NCBI GenBank assembly: GCA_933207985.1
Contig: OW240921.1
Span: 106,651,209 to 106,715,208 of the forward strand
DNA: 64,000 nucleotides
DNA from: Pelobates cultripes
Lineage: Eukaryota; Chordata; Amphibia; Anura; Pelobatidae
Reading direction: 5' to 3'
The stretch's first letter is position 1, and every line of letters begins with the position of its first letter. Position numbers and translations under genes: made by a program. Shown here in pieces: positions 12,679 through 25,677 of this stretch. The notes under the pieces were generated by a model that did not search any database, had not been told where the DNA came from, and saw nothing but the letters and a program-made list of their open reading frames with translations.

Positions 12679-15600
12679 CATTGCTATATTCATGCAAACT
12701 ATACAGATTGCTACTTGGGACCACCAACACCAATCTGCTCCAGTGAGGAGACAAATTGGCAAGGCAAAGGCATGAACTCCATGTACCTGTCAATCACACT
12801 CCAGGCCTCCACATACAGCCCAAGTGTTTTTCCAGACTACATGGAACCACAAGTCTCTATTGACAGACAGTAATTCCAATCCAATTCCATACCTTTTTAA
12901 TTGGCACCAATGGGGGTTGGCACGACATCTCCCCCACTTTATGTCGGTCTAGTAAAAGCTGTGGTCTGTGCACTGTTATAGAATCCAGTTACATCTACAA
13001 CCTGAATCTACGCGGTTACTGCAAAAAGGTACTGGAAAGAGCAAGTCCCAGATTGTCACTGGTGAACGAATAAAGTAAAGACATTTTTTTACCAGACTAT
13101 AAAGATTAAAGACTGTATACAGGGGTAAAAAGGCATGAAAACCCCTGATCTGCAGTGCTCATCAGTTTTATAGTGGTGATGATTTTACTAATTTAAACCA
13201 CCTAGTAGAGGGTTCTGTTCCACATCAAACTATCTTGGTGACATCTGCAGAGGTTGTGTTTTTCAGTTGACCACATTTTCCACTTGCGCCATACCCAAGA
13301 TCTAAATTTTAGGGACCAAATCCTGCGCCAGTTCTATTTAAACAAAATACACACGTTCAATATCTAAACTGTTTGCGAACCAGGAATTTGTAGTTCTACT
13401 ATATAGGTCACAATTCTATTACGTGTCACAATGGTATTTCTTTGAGTTACTTAATGAAACTAAAACTACAAACATTACATTTTAAACTGAAGTAGTCACC
13501 CACGCTCAAAGGTTTTTAGTTTGAGAGTGTGCAAAAAGTGGTATTAAAAAGTTGCATAATTTAAGGAAATAAAAAATACAAATTTAAAATAAAAAAAAAA
13601 CACAGGCTTTAAGCTTTAAGATCGAAAGATTTGTATTGTGAAATATCTTGGCTCGTAGCTGCTGTAGTCAAGAGAAAATAATTTGAAGAAATAAAATAAA
13701 GGCCATTCATACACGTGTGAATTTGCAAGTGGAGTACAAGCAGATACAAGGTTGGAAAATTAGAGATCAAGTGTCACTCGAATACAAGGTCCACTAAATG
13801 TCATAAGGACTGAACAGTTTAGATGAGATTGCAGAAATTCTTTGGCTAGCTTCATACAAAGGAAAACAAAAAAAAACATTAAAAAAAAAAAAAACTATAA
13901 ACATGCACAATAAGAGGAAAAGACTAGCTCTGTATGAAGAACACATCCGCCTCTGACCTGCCTGCTGTCTGCGGACATCATTGGTGATCTAAGCCAATCA
14001 CAATGCTTCCCCATAGGATTGGCTGAGACTGTGAAGGAAGCAGATCAGAGGCAGAGCCAGCACAAGCTGGAGCTGCTGGCAACGTAAGTGGGACTTCATG
14101 TAGTAGATATAACTTTGCAAAACACTCAGAATGTTTTACCACATATGTAATATATCCAGGTGTGGGAAAGAAGATGATGTTAAATAGGTTTTTAATATTG
14201 GAGCTTTGCAACCTGTAACCCAGAGATACAGTACCACACATTTTTGGAATGCAATAAAAAGTAATAGGTCATTTGTTTTGGGATAAAAATAAAAAAGAGA
14301 ATACTTATGTGAGCTCTGCACAACTCCAGACACATTAAGAAGAGTTGTTCTTGCCGCACACAGCAGGCGTTCTAATTATTAGCATACTGTAATCATTTGT
14401 ATTCTTCTTCTGCCTGAAAGGGGAGATCTGCAAAGCGCTGATACATTTCCCCCTTCCAGAAAACTCATCTCTTGTGCCTAGCGGCCATTCTTGTGTCTAT
14501 AATTAATCCTTTAGTGTGTGGGGTGGTTAGAATTGTGATTCTGTCAACCAGTAATCGTAAAAATCTTGCTTCTCTCCATCAGTCTGGGTGATCATCATAT
14601 CAAAATGTTTAAGAGTTTGCATTGCAGTTACACAGAATTGTATTTAAAAAAAAAAAAAAAATCCAAATTGTAAAGTTTAAAAAATAAATAAATAAAAATT
14701 AAAAAAAAACATTAAAAAAAAGCAACATTATACTTCTCAAAACATGGCTCAGTGACACCATTCACGAGTGACATAGGGCATGTTATTTAAATCACAGGCT
14801 CTGTGTTTTGTTTACGAGTCTAGTGCACTGATAAGTTTGATACTCTAGCTGCAGTGGACTATCAATTACAGAACATACAACAAAAATGTTGGCAAAGCTT
14901 CATTAGGTATTTCAGTCTACAGTTGGTACAAAGAATAAAGTCATCTAATTCCTGCTCTATTGGACGTCTCTTTCAACCATCTTTGCCTAAATTTTTACTT
15001 AAAAGATTAGACAAAATTCTAAGATTCAATGATTTTGGACTAAAACCAGATGTGAAATAGAAAAGGTATCCTTGTGGAGCACATTAAAATTTATGGTTGA
15101 CCTAAATGAATTATTGCATAAACTGTAAGAACGCCTGCGAGAATATTTCTAGATATTTTAGTAAAGTTATTTTGGAATTATCGTGTGAAGACTAATGATT
15201 AATTAGGAGGAATGATATTCTTCACTATTGTCACAACCTGGTCTTTAAAGACTTTCAAAAGCTGATCCAAAAATTAAAAAGCAAAGCCAAATTTTTTAAA
15301 TATTTTAGGATAATCTTAACAAAAATTCTCAAAATATGAAAATATTTTTCAAAATATGAAAATGATGTATCCAAAAATATCAAAATAATTTGAACGTTTA
15401 TGCAAAAATATTCAACTGAGGCCTGCATAGAACATACGCAAGGTTTTAATGGTCAGGAATCTCACATTTGAGGCAAAAATGTCTGGCTAATTTGGCCTAA
15501 AATTTAAAACACACATTGAACTCCTACCAAATGATGCTTTAGTGCCCACAAGTTTAAATAATTAGCAAGGGCTTAATGGCTCATTTTTGTGTTTTTGTCT

Positions 15601-17089
15601 AAAACAACAAATATTATTTTCTGTTTATATGGAAATCTGGTATAGAATAATATTCCAGAAGGTGCCTATATCTAGCACTTTAATGGTTAAATATTTCATT
15701 TAATTTATTGAAGCAGATGAACAGTTAACACCGCTGATTGAAAGAACATTGCAGTTATTGGTTTGAACCAGTTCCTTTCACTTACGCACCAGCAGAGAAA
15801 AACAATTTTATCAGCAACATCCCCTAATTACATGCGCTGGCTTTCAAAGGAAAAACTGGGGTTTTTACACTAGAACAGCATCATATGGGCTAATTCTCTG
15901 CATCTGCACAGTCTCCTAGTAGGTTTATGGACTGGGACCAGGGTGTCCTACTCACCATGACTGTGTACATGCTATATGATCGGTCACCTTGACACTGTTA
16001 ATGTCTGTGGATTACATTTCCCTTTGCCGATTGAGCATCATGGAAAGTTTAGCCAAAAAAGAAAAATTCTATAAAAATCCTTAGGCCAAGGTTAAATCAA
16101 TTTTTACACTGTTTATTGTGCAAATATTTTACCAGTAACGATACATTGAGCTATCTTGGACATATACGAGAGAAACCTCATTATACACACTGCCTGGTTC
16201 ACCGGACAAAGGAATATCATAATAATTAAGTCATAATTACGATGATCTAAAGACTAAATGATTAGTTCATTTTCCCATATCTCTTAAGTCTGGGAGGTAT
16301 GAAGCTGGACAAAGATTGGGTTCATAGTAAAATGGGGTTGTTGGTCTGGCACATACGCATGCAAAATTTACACAGGTTGACCGTCCACCACAAGCTTTTG
16401 AGAATTGGTGTTTAGTGAGACGTGGGATCTAAATTTGATATTACCCCTTCGGATTAGAGATGGTGGGAAGAATACTTAGCATGGCTGTAACAGGCTGTAA
16501 ACAGGCATAACCCACATGCATAAGTCACTGGATCATATGAAAGGTTTTCTAGGTTTTAAAAAGGTTCCTAGACATTGTGTGTAGTATCAATGTGTCTACT
16601 TTTCTGCATTTGCCTTTTAAGATAAAAGCTTATACTATGTAGGTGGAATAAGACACTTTTAGGAAAATTTTTGACAAACTCAAATTGGTTTATTTATTTG
16701 ACCATCAGATAATCAACAAATAACAGTTGGTCTACAAAATAAATGTGTTTTTACAAAACCAAACATTAAAAACAAAAAGATGCTAAATTTATATTTAATG
16801 TAAATATTGAAGTGGTTGAATGGATAAGGGACAGATACACACAAAATGCAGATCCTGTTGTCTAGCATACCATATTATGAGTATGACTAATTGTTGGACT
16901 ATTACTCACAAGTATGACTAACCGATAAATCATAGCTTTGACAGACAGTCACAGCATTTTTCTTTATTTGTAATGGAATATTGGACAACCTAGCCTAAAA
17001 TACAGGCTTGTAGTAGATTAAATAGTTTGAGAAGAATCATAAAACTACATTGGCGTTGGAGGGCAAACATGAAATACATCCATGAGCGT
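12679..17089. other. Intron without gene; fragment of a TTAA-family element at ~13970-14062
   Basis: Bases ~13970-14062 share 'acaatgcttccccata', 'attggctgagactg' and 'ggcagagccag' with the interior of the element at 29720-30361, so they are a relic of that family. A-runs occur at ~13560-13600, 13864-13895 and 14644-14660. Otherwise AT-rich unique-looking sequence. Confidence 0.55.
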
Positions 17090-17978
17090 ATCTCATGTGG
17101 ATTTATGAGAATCCAATTTTTTGTTGGTTTCTAAATACCTCAAAGTCAAGTTAATTTTATGGTTTGTCATATGTAAGAGACCATTTGATGGAGTCTGTGA
17201 CTTTACTGACATCAAATCCATCTTTTGTAGGTTGTCTTCAGAGTCATTCCAAATGAGAAAAATGTAATTGACAAATCTGAAATCGCAAATAATGTTTCAA
17301 CAAAATATATTTTTGTTCTAATTGATACAGAATTCATTAGTGTATGAGGAGTGCCATCCCCATCGCTGTACCAGCCTTTTGTAGACAAAAAAAGGGGACT
17401 TGGAACAACCTACAAAAGATGGTTCTGGATGCCAATAAAACCACAGAAAATATCAAAATGTCTTACATATGATAAACCATACAATTATTTGACATTGAGG
17501 TATTTAGAAACAAACATAAAATTGGGTATACCGTATAGAGAAAGGAGACTGCTAGTAAGCAGTATTGTGTTGTGGTCTGTTTTCATCCACATCATGTAAA
17601 GAAATGCTTGCCAATATGACAATCTCTCAGAACACTTGGATACAACAGTGAAGACACAAAAAGAGACCAGCATTTACAGGAGATGACACGCTGTCCAATG
17701 GTCAAGAACGTGGTATAAAAATCAGGAAAACAAATGTTAAACTAAAGCGTACTAAAAGCTATTTTTTTTAAAGAATATATTTTTTTCACCTATAATGCAG
17801 CCACTTTGAATATTCGGAATACTTTGTATAAGTATTGGGATATTAAGTAATGATTCTGGTTTACCAGAAGCATTTCGAAAAAGACCAACAATTACTATAA
17901 GCGCAACAGGAAGTCTTCGAGATATATTAGTTTGAACTCATCCATCACACTGTTAGAATATTTCGAAATAAAATTGCA

Positions 17979-18218
17979 AAACCAGGTTGCTACAAATGTT
18001 CTGGCTGTGAAACCTGCACCCACGTGATGAATGGAAATACATTTGCTTTCCCTTATAATGGTAGCCACATCGACATCAAACATCATATTACCTGCACCAC
18101 CGATCATGTTATCTATATTATCACATGTCCCTGTGGATTACCTTATGTTGGAAAAATGGATTTGACACCAAATGATCGTATTAGGGGTCATCGTTCAGCC
18201 ATCCTTACGGATTTTTGA
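17979..18218 (+). pseudogene. GIY-YIG endonuclease domain fragment of the Penelope-like element
   Basis: One frame reads AKPGCYKCSGCETCTH, a CX2CX2CX2C cysteine cluster. About 38 residues later comes VIYIITCPCGLPYVGK, the GIY-YIG core with the usual CPCG insertion, then NDRIRGHRSAI and a stop at 18216. This order (RT, Cys cluster, GIY-YIG) is specific to Penelope-like retroelements among eukaryotic retroelements. The catalytic-type Arg (RIRGHR) is kept; the first motif residue is V instead of G, and the T usually found after YVGK/YIGK is M. Fragment only; not expected to be functional. Confidence 0.88.
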
Positions 18219-19110
18219 CATTAGCATTGAAAAAGGTTTTGTGCCCAAAATGTCTGTTTGAATGGTGTCCTCAAATAAACTGTAGTGGCACCTGAGTGTG
18301 CACAAAATAACTGGATGCGCAGAACTCCACTTCATTCTCTGTTTGCTGACTACACTGTTGGGACTACGGTGGAAGCCTCTGCAGCTCAGGTTTAATCTTT
18401 TTGTTTTCTATACCAAGACTGTGCAGGCATATTTGGTGCCTCTACCTCATCCTATGTTTAATGCTTTTTGAGGTGGAGGTACTGGGAAAAATGTTGCCAA
18501 ACATTTCTTACAACTACAACATCGACTTCTTAAACTATGATTCATCGCAAAAGATCACGTCTCCCCTCTTCAAGAGCAGGAGACCAATTAAAAAACTACT
18601 TCTCCAAAGAGAAACTTATTGCTTACATCGACTTTGTTGTTACCTAGGCATTCAATCACTATATTGCCTTCTCAATATTTCTTTGATAAATTAGTTGCTC
18701 AATATATTGGATATCATATGTATATTACAGGACTTAATTTCACTTATTGTATGGAGTAATGAGGAATAAAATATATTTGCTCCTGACAGTTTATCATCAA
18801 AAGGGCCTGGAGAATGGCCTCACACTTTCAAATTTGTTAAATTCAAGGCTAGCCTATTATGGGCAAACTTTTCATGCACGTTCTTTCTACCTTCGGCCTC
18901 TTGTTTGTTTGTTAGTTATTTTTCTCATTTGGAAGGGTGCCCTTTAGAATGCTCTCTCTTTATCGTAACATTTTTATTAACATCACTAGTTTGTTTCTTA
19001 GCAACCACGTTTAGTGCACGATGGTCATCACGTTGTCACACATGAACTTACTTCCGGTATTTCACTCAATCTAACTATACACACATGGGTCATTGGCAAG
19101 GGATTTTCAG

Positions 19111-19114
<4 letters not shown>

Positions 19115-19158
<44 letters not shown>
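19115..19158. repeat. (AT)n microsatellite
   Basis: 22 AT units inside the 3' part of the Penelope-like element, followed by a TTATTATT stretch. Confidence 0.98.
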
Positions 19159-19161
<3 letters not shown>

Positions 19162-19321
19162 ATTTATTATTATTATTTTTTTTATTTGTTCGTTTGATCT
19201 GGAGAATGGCCTGAATTGGCCAAAACATTGATCTTTAGATAATGTAAATCGCACAAAAAGTCCAAATCGATCAACATCACATCAACACCTGTGAGTGCTA
19301 CCTATTTCTGCTATTGGGCAG

Positions 19322-21757
19322 CAGAGTTTGCAAGAAGAAAAAGACCTAAACTTAATGTAAAAGCTGCCAAACAGAAGATAAGAGTAATTCTAAATTTCAA
19401 ATAAGCAATCAGGTAAGAAAACAAGCAGAGAGTTATGTACTAAAGTGAGAACTCAAAGTTAATTTCAAATAGCTGAACTGGAAAATATTGCAAAATATAA
19501 GTTGAGATACTTTAGCTTTAAATTTGAAATTCATTTTCAATTCTCAAGTTAGTGAATAGCTCTTACAGTGACTATACACATGTGTTTTACAAGCTCAAAC
19601 TGGGATAATTCCTTTGAGCTACACAGTATACTACACATTTCTGAAAAAAAATTTGAGAAAAAAATAAAATAAATAGAGAAAAAGCAATCCACTTACACAG
19701 CGATTATAAAGCAGATTCTCTAGCAAAGCACACTGAAAGCACAAATGCAAATGTATACAACACACACACACACACACAAAACAAAGAATAGGAGGTTTTC
19801 TGCTTTCAGCAGTATAGAGATGGGGTGAGATGGAGAATCACAGAAGGGTAAAAAGTATTGAAAAGATGTTTCTGTTTAACAGAAGTAAAAAAAAAAAAAA
19901 ATAAGATTATTCGCTAAACTATAAATTCTACATGGCTTGGTAAATAAATAAAAATGGAACATTGAGTTAGAGATATTTTTTGAACTTCAATATTTCAGCC
20001 AATACTTTTTAATTGATTCACTGACCGGGAATTGACAAAGTTGTAGCAGATTTGATGGAGAACAATAGACTTGTTTTATTGTTTATTTAATTTTTTACAG
20101 GAGGTCTATATGGATAACAGTAAACCGGGGTTACCAAATAGATTTATGGAGCTTTATGCACACTACATACATACAAACATTTTTGTGGCAGTGTGAGATT
20201 TTAGAATTTAACTCAGCAATTCTATCTAGACTTGCGAATCTCAACTTTCAGCCCAGGAGGTGCAACAGCACTTTCGTGACAGCTTAACCCCTGCAATACA
20301 TCAGTAAAACAAGGGATTTGCCTAACCCTCGTACAGTAGAGGTGTAATTAACAGATCGACTAAGGGCCAATGACTTTAGAATGAGTCAGAGTCCATATGC
20401 ACACTTACTCACTTTATTCACATCACTGCTGAAAGCTTTAGAAGAAGAGTTACTCTGAATATTTAAAAATTATTATATTCCATCAGTGAAAGGGTTAGAA
20501 TTAGAATTTCCCATCAGAAAAGATGGTATGAGGTTGTCTGGAAGGTAGCATCACATGGGTATATGCAGACATAATACACACTCAAGATTAACAATTCTTT
20601 GAAAGTTCAGATGCTCAGGCTCGTGTTACGAACTGGGATAATCCCACCAAATCTCAGATGGTTTTAGGTGTAACATTTTAACACACACACGGTGTACAGC
20701 GTAATGTATGAAAATATATTTAGCAAAACCCCCTGCCTAAAAATATAGTACGAAGCAGCTTAGAAACAAAAAGTACGGAAATGACTCAAACGACTCGATC
20801 ACACACTGAATTACTAGAAACCTGCTCTGATGTAGAGAAGGAACGCACTATGAAACAGATTCTGAAAGATTTGGCACTTGGTTAACATGCAAATAAAACC
20901 ATATTAAAGGTGGAAACGTTTACTCAGCTTAAAAAGAAAAAAAAAATGAGATTGTATGTGAAATGTACAGCATACAGTATAGGCATCCAGGGTACTGTAT
21001 GTCACTATGAAAGCACATTGTATTCAAAGTGATTGAGCTGGTATACTTAAATAACCAGATTGCATACAACTGTGCAATACATATCATGCAGTGTGTGTTC
21101 TTTTATTTAATCTGTGCTTTTGCAAGCCATGTGGGCAGTTGTCCATACTAGAAAAAACATATAATAAAGAATTTAAATCAACATTTATAAGAATACTAGT
21201 GTAGATGTGATTCAGAAGGAAAGGGGTAAAGGTAAGCTTGGAATCTCGACCCTAATTGTGGTTTCCTGATCTTATAAATCAGCTCATGCTTTGATCACAC
21301 AGATATCAAAAGCAGGTTGTTTCTGCTGATACGCACATGGCTTAAAGGAAGGGGGGGCAGGGTGGGGGGACAGACAAAGTACTCACGATTCATAAAAGCA
21401 CAATCAAATTGGTTCCTTAATACCTGGAATGCCAACCACCTGGTGTTAGGGGAGATTAAAATTATTCTGTCAAGAGAATTTTGAGATTTATCTATACTAC
21501 CAGTAAATGTTTGTGGGGTTTTCTAGGGGTTGGGGGGTGGGGGTCACTGATTTAGAGATATTTTATTTAAAAGTTGGGACTGCATTACCTCAGCGGAGCA
21601 GCCTGTATCACTAAATTACACTGTGTCAAACTTGAGAAGCTAAATTAAGGACAAAGGCACATTGCACAGGATAGTACCGAAATGTTGTCTTTTCCTCTGA
21701 ACCCCAAATAAAAGACTGCCTGTTAAGAAGAAAACCTTTGGGTGTGACCAGACGTAT
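19322..21757. other. No gene; (CA)n at ~19760-19778
   Basis: AT-rich intron. Contains a short CA microsatellite (~19760-19778), A-runs near 19888-19901 and a G-run near 21351-21369. No repeat family or coding region recognised. Confidence 0.5.
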
Positions 21758-21765
21758 GTTCCCTC

Positions 21766-21839
21766 CAGGGCCGGATTAACATAGGGGCTGACGGAGCTGA
21801 AGCTCCAGGCCCATTGATTTAAAAAAATAAATAATAATA

Positions 21840-21907
<68 letters not shown>

Positions 21908-22631
21908 AATTTTTACACTACTACTCTTCACATGCTTTTGCCTAACTATACCCAACTATTGAAACTTAAAAAGGATGTAGGGGAACAAAAATTATGTGGA
22001 CTGACTGACAAAAAAAATTAGTTAATGTAAAGCTGGCCTTGTGCACTATGCAAATGCTCTTGCTGCTTCGGTCTCTATAACACTGTGGCATGTTCCCTTT
22101 TCTACATTCACTACATCCTTTTCTCTGTCCCAGACTGAATACTTGGAGTTTCTGCTTGCTAGTAAGAAGCTAAGGAGAGGAGTGGACAAGTGAGTGCTTG
22201 GGGACAGTCTTTAGAAAGTGTGGATCGAATGCATCATTAAAGGCATTTATGCCAATCTCAGGGTGCTGTCTGCCCTTAGTTGGCCTTCCAGTTTTTCATT
22301 CAGGCACACCCACTTTTTGGGCATGTTCCCCCCTTTTGGCGGTCCTGGTTACGTGATTCGCGTCAGTGGCCCAACCTTTCACCCTGCTCACCGACATCCT
22401 GCTTCACCGGACACTGGTGTTAGGGGGTATGAATTTACTTGTAAGATGAAAGCGAGAGATTAAAATAGGGTATGTGTTTTCTTATAGCTACATCCTATGA
22501 GTTTCCTTCCTGCACCAGATACATGACGCTTGGAAGGTAAAACTATTTTAGTGTTTTCTGCTAATAAGATTCTGTAATTAGGCCATCATAATTGTCAGCA
22601 CCAGGCCCAATGGGCTCTTAATCTAGCCCTG
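21766..22631 (+). mobile_element. hAT-type miniature element, second copy with perfect 8-bp target duplication
   Basis: Starts CAGGGCCGGATTAACATA and ends TTAATCTAGCCCTG; flanked by GTTCCCTC on both sides (21758-21765 and 22632-22639). Interior matches the copy at 12078 at both ends and is longer in the middle, where an (AT)n array has expanded (~21848-21902). No transposase frame. Confidence 0.93.
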
Positions 22632-22639
22632 GTTCCCTC

Positions 22640-24662
22640 CAATACTCACTTTTGGTTACATTTTGCATTACAGAATTCAATCCATGACATCATAGTAACG
22701 AGGGAGTGAACGCTTTAGTAAATACCACCATTAATTTGGAAGAAAGAATTCCAGACGCTTAATTCTAACTAAAAGAACATAATCCGTGTTCTCAAATAGT
22801 CCATGGAGACCAAGGTGTGACACTTTTTAAAAATGAAAAGAAAGTAAAATCTAATACGTTTAAATAAACAGGCTTAAATGAAATGATTGAAGTGCTATAT
22901 TCATAAGCAGTTTATGCAGAACTGCAATATTCTCAATTTGCCTATTTTGACCTAGATTTAGTTCAATTCTATTATCAGTTCACTGCAATTCACAGTTTAA
23001 TACATTATATACTGCATAATAACATCCTGCGTGGAGTACTGCTCAGCCAGTATTCAGGAGTATCATCCAATCAGATGTGCCAGTGCAGAGTCCTGGAGAT
23101 CAGAAAATGAGCAGTGTCACTCGCCCCAGGAAAGTCAAGAGGTTTCTGAAAATTAGCGAGCTTTTAAATTATACTCTTAATGACCGCAAATAAAACGCAG
23201 TTAAAAGTCAATTTGCTCCATTGGAGTTAAATATTTAAGCACAGCGGGTTGAAAACCCAAAGAATTTTGTTTATTTAAAAACACTCCCCCCCTCCACCCC
23301 CCCCAAACAAACAACACAAACAATTTTCATCAACTGAACAGCACTCTCTTAACAAGCTCAACATTTAAAGGGTAGTTTTACAAACATTTAAATTATGAAC
23401 GTTTGACTGTGCTAATTCCTACAGAAATCAGATGAAAGTAAACGATTATTTTTTTTTTTTTACAAAAATTATTCAACCTCAGGGACTCCTTTGCAGTTGT
23501 TATTTGCCACTGAGCGGTATTAGTGCATCCTCCCAAGCAGGGGAATAGGATGAATGACCATTTTTAGTAGTTGATTGCCCTTCGATCTGGCCTTTTTAAT
23601 GATTTTGCTTCCACTTGTGCCGAACGGCATCTTGTGGCTTATACCAGACATCTCAGCAGTCCTGCTTTTAGTGGGACAGCGCTAATTTTGGTCTCCTGTC
23701 CCACCATGCCTCTTCAGTTCCATGGTGTCCTCCATCTTGTGACACCGTGGAACTGTCCCAGGGCAGCAAAGTACAAGCGTATCATGCAGTGCTTCCAGCA
23801 TGGTCCTGAAGTCTGGATACTGACCAATCAATAATTCAGCCAGCTTACAGTGTATTTAACCTGGCTTCAGTAAAAGTATTTACTGGACTGGCCAGTGGAG
23901 TATGGTATGTACCTGTGGTACGCCGACTGTCCCGATTTCAGTGAGACTGTCCCTATTTTAGCAGGAGAGTCCTTATTTAAGAGGCCTTTCCGGACGCCCT
24001 GATTTTGTATGCTGGTGTACACCCGTCCCAGTGTTGGGATGTATGGAATAAGGTATTATTAAATATAGCTGTATAAAATCTTAAAGCTAAACTTCATCGT
24101 TTATTCACCAAGTACAAGATTCAAGCCATGGCATAAGGGAACACTAAGATGGGGCACATCCAAAATAATGTGCCCTTGCAAGGGAAGGATATCAGCCATG
24201 GTTTTAAATTTCCTTGGTCTTCAACATTTTGGGGAGGTTGACAAATGTTTAGACAACGTTCACAAGGGTCCACATCTTGTTTACCCTTTTAACTTGGGGA
24301 GATCCTAGGATAAACCTATTTGACTGAAATAGTATAAAATTATGCCATATTAATATAAACATATATGGGAACAGCAAATGAGATTTGAGATGAACATGAA
24401 TTAAGGATTATGCCCCCTAAAGCAGTGGTGTATTCACTGCCATTTTGAGCTGCCACATCACTGCTACCTAATAGAAAAGCAGACAGTTCACAATGCACAA
24501 GTATTCGTGGTAGCAAAGGTGGGCGGTTGCGCACTGCTAAAATGGAAACTTGTAGGAGTTTGAAAATGAAACAGGACGTTTAATTGCATAACCTCAAACT
24601 AGTTAAATAAGCCGTCAGTAAGTAACACATTGATTACACTTGTGTTAAAATGCAAGAAATTC
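22640..24662. other. No gene; probable decayed interspersed repeat at ~23570-24060
   Basis: Two phrases, 'cagtcctgcttttagtggga' near 23656 and 'gactgtcccgatttcagtga' near 23928, followed by more GTCCC(T/A)TTTT runs, look like a degenerate repeat unit. C-rich tract at 23285-23305. No coding region. Confidence 0.4.
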
Positions 24663-24832
24663 TTAAAGGGACACTACAGTCACCCAAACCAATTCATCTC
24701 ATTGAAGTGGTCTGGGTAGTGTCCCTGTCCCACTTAGTTCTGCAATGCAATGCAAATTTAGAGAAACTGCATGGATTACCTTGCAGGAGTAAGACTGCCT
24801 ATCAGACAGCCGTTATAGGCATTTCTGGGACA
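24663..24832 (+). mobile_element. Left part of a TTAA element
   Basis: Starts TTAAAGGGACACTACAGTCA and continues with 'catctcattgaagtggtctg' as in the other family members, then is cut off at an A-run next to the Tc1-like relic. No right end is seen after that relic. Confidence 0.7.
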
Positions 24833-24849
24833 AAAAAAAAAAAAACCAC

Positions 24850-25677
24850 AGGTCAAAAAAGCTATAAATTGATTTGCCTGTCAATAAGTAAAATAAGTAT
24901 TTGATTCCCTATCAATCAGCGAGATTTCTGGCTTCCAGGTGTCTTTTATACAGGCAACAAGCTGAGATTAGGAAGCAATCAATCATATTCCAAACTCTCC
25001 ACCATGGCCAAGACCAAAGAACTGTCTAAGGATGTCAGGGACAAGATTGTAGACCTACACAAGGATGGAATGGGCTACAATACCATCATACCATCACCAA
25101 GCAGCTTGGTGAGAAAGTGACCACAGTTGGGGCGATTATTCGCAAATGGAAGAAACACAAAATAACGGTCAGTCTCCCTCGGTCTGGTGCTCCATGAAAG
25201 ATCTCACCTCGTGGAGTTTCAATGATCATGAGAATGGTGAGGAATCAGCCCAGAACTACACGGGAGGATCTGGTTAATGATCTCAAGGCAGCTGGGACCA
25301 TAGTCACCAAGAAAACAATTGGTAACACACTATTCCATGAAAGACTGAAATCCTGCAGCACCTGCAAGGTCTCCCTGCTCAAGAAAGCTCATGTACAGGC
25401 CCGTCTGAAGTTTGCCAGTTGACATCTGAATGATTCAGAGGAGAACTGGGTGAAAGTGAGGTGGTCAGATGAGACCAATATCGAGCTCTTTGGCATCAAG
25501 TCAATGGACTGGGCCATGTACCATCAAATCTTGGGTGAGAACCCCATTCCCTCAGTCAGGGCAATGAAAATGGGTCATGGATGGGTATTGAAACATGACA
25601 ATGGCCCAAAATACACAGCCAAGGCAACAAAGGAGTGGCTCAAGAAGAAGCACATATTATCTTATAGCAATAATTAA
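24850..25677 (+). pseudogene. Tc1-like transposon relic with internally deleted transposase
   Basis: The 5' sequence holds 'gtatttgattccctatcaat' and 'caggtgtcttttatacagg', typical of a vertebrate Tc1 group. The transposase starts [20 protein letters not shown] at 25004. It then breaks: a frameshift near 25085 where 'ataccatc' is repeated, a TGA near 25195 (GAP then stop) and another TGA near 25423. The helix-turn-helix part ([15 protein letters not shown]) and the first catalytic Asp (WSDET, ~25467) are present. Then FGIKS jumps directly to [13 protein letters not shown], so the central part between the first and second Asp is deleted. The second Asp motif (HDNGPKY) follows, and the frame ends after EWLKKKH without the final Glu motif or right terminal repeat. 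Dead copy. Confidence 0.93.

Larger units (their letters stand above)
17090..19321 (+). mobile_element. Penelope-like element, decayed, with inverted duplicate of its RT end
   Basis: The diagnostic part is the GIY-YIG region at ~17979-18218, described separately. Upstream, 17581-17616 in another frame reads FHPHHVKKCLPI, the conserved reverse-transcriptase tail of these elements. A second copy of the region just before it lies inverted at ~17105-17250: 'ttacatatgataaacc' and 'gaggtatttagaaac' occur in both orientations. Downstream sequence to ~19321 ('ttggccaaaacattga', 'gtgagtgctacctatttctg') resembles the non-coding end of such elements. Frames are broken throughout. Outer limits are approximate. 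Confidence 0.75.
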
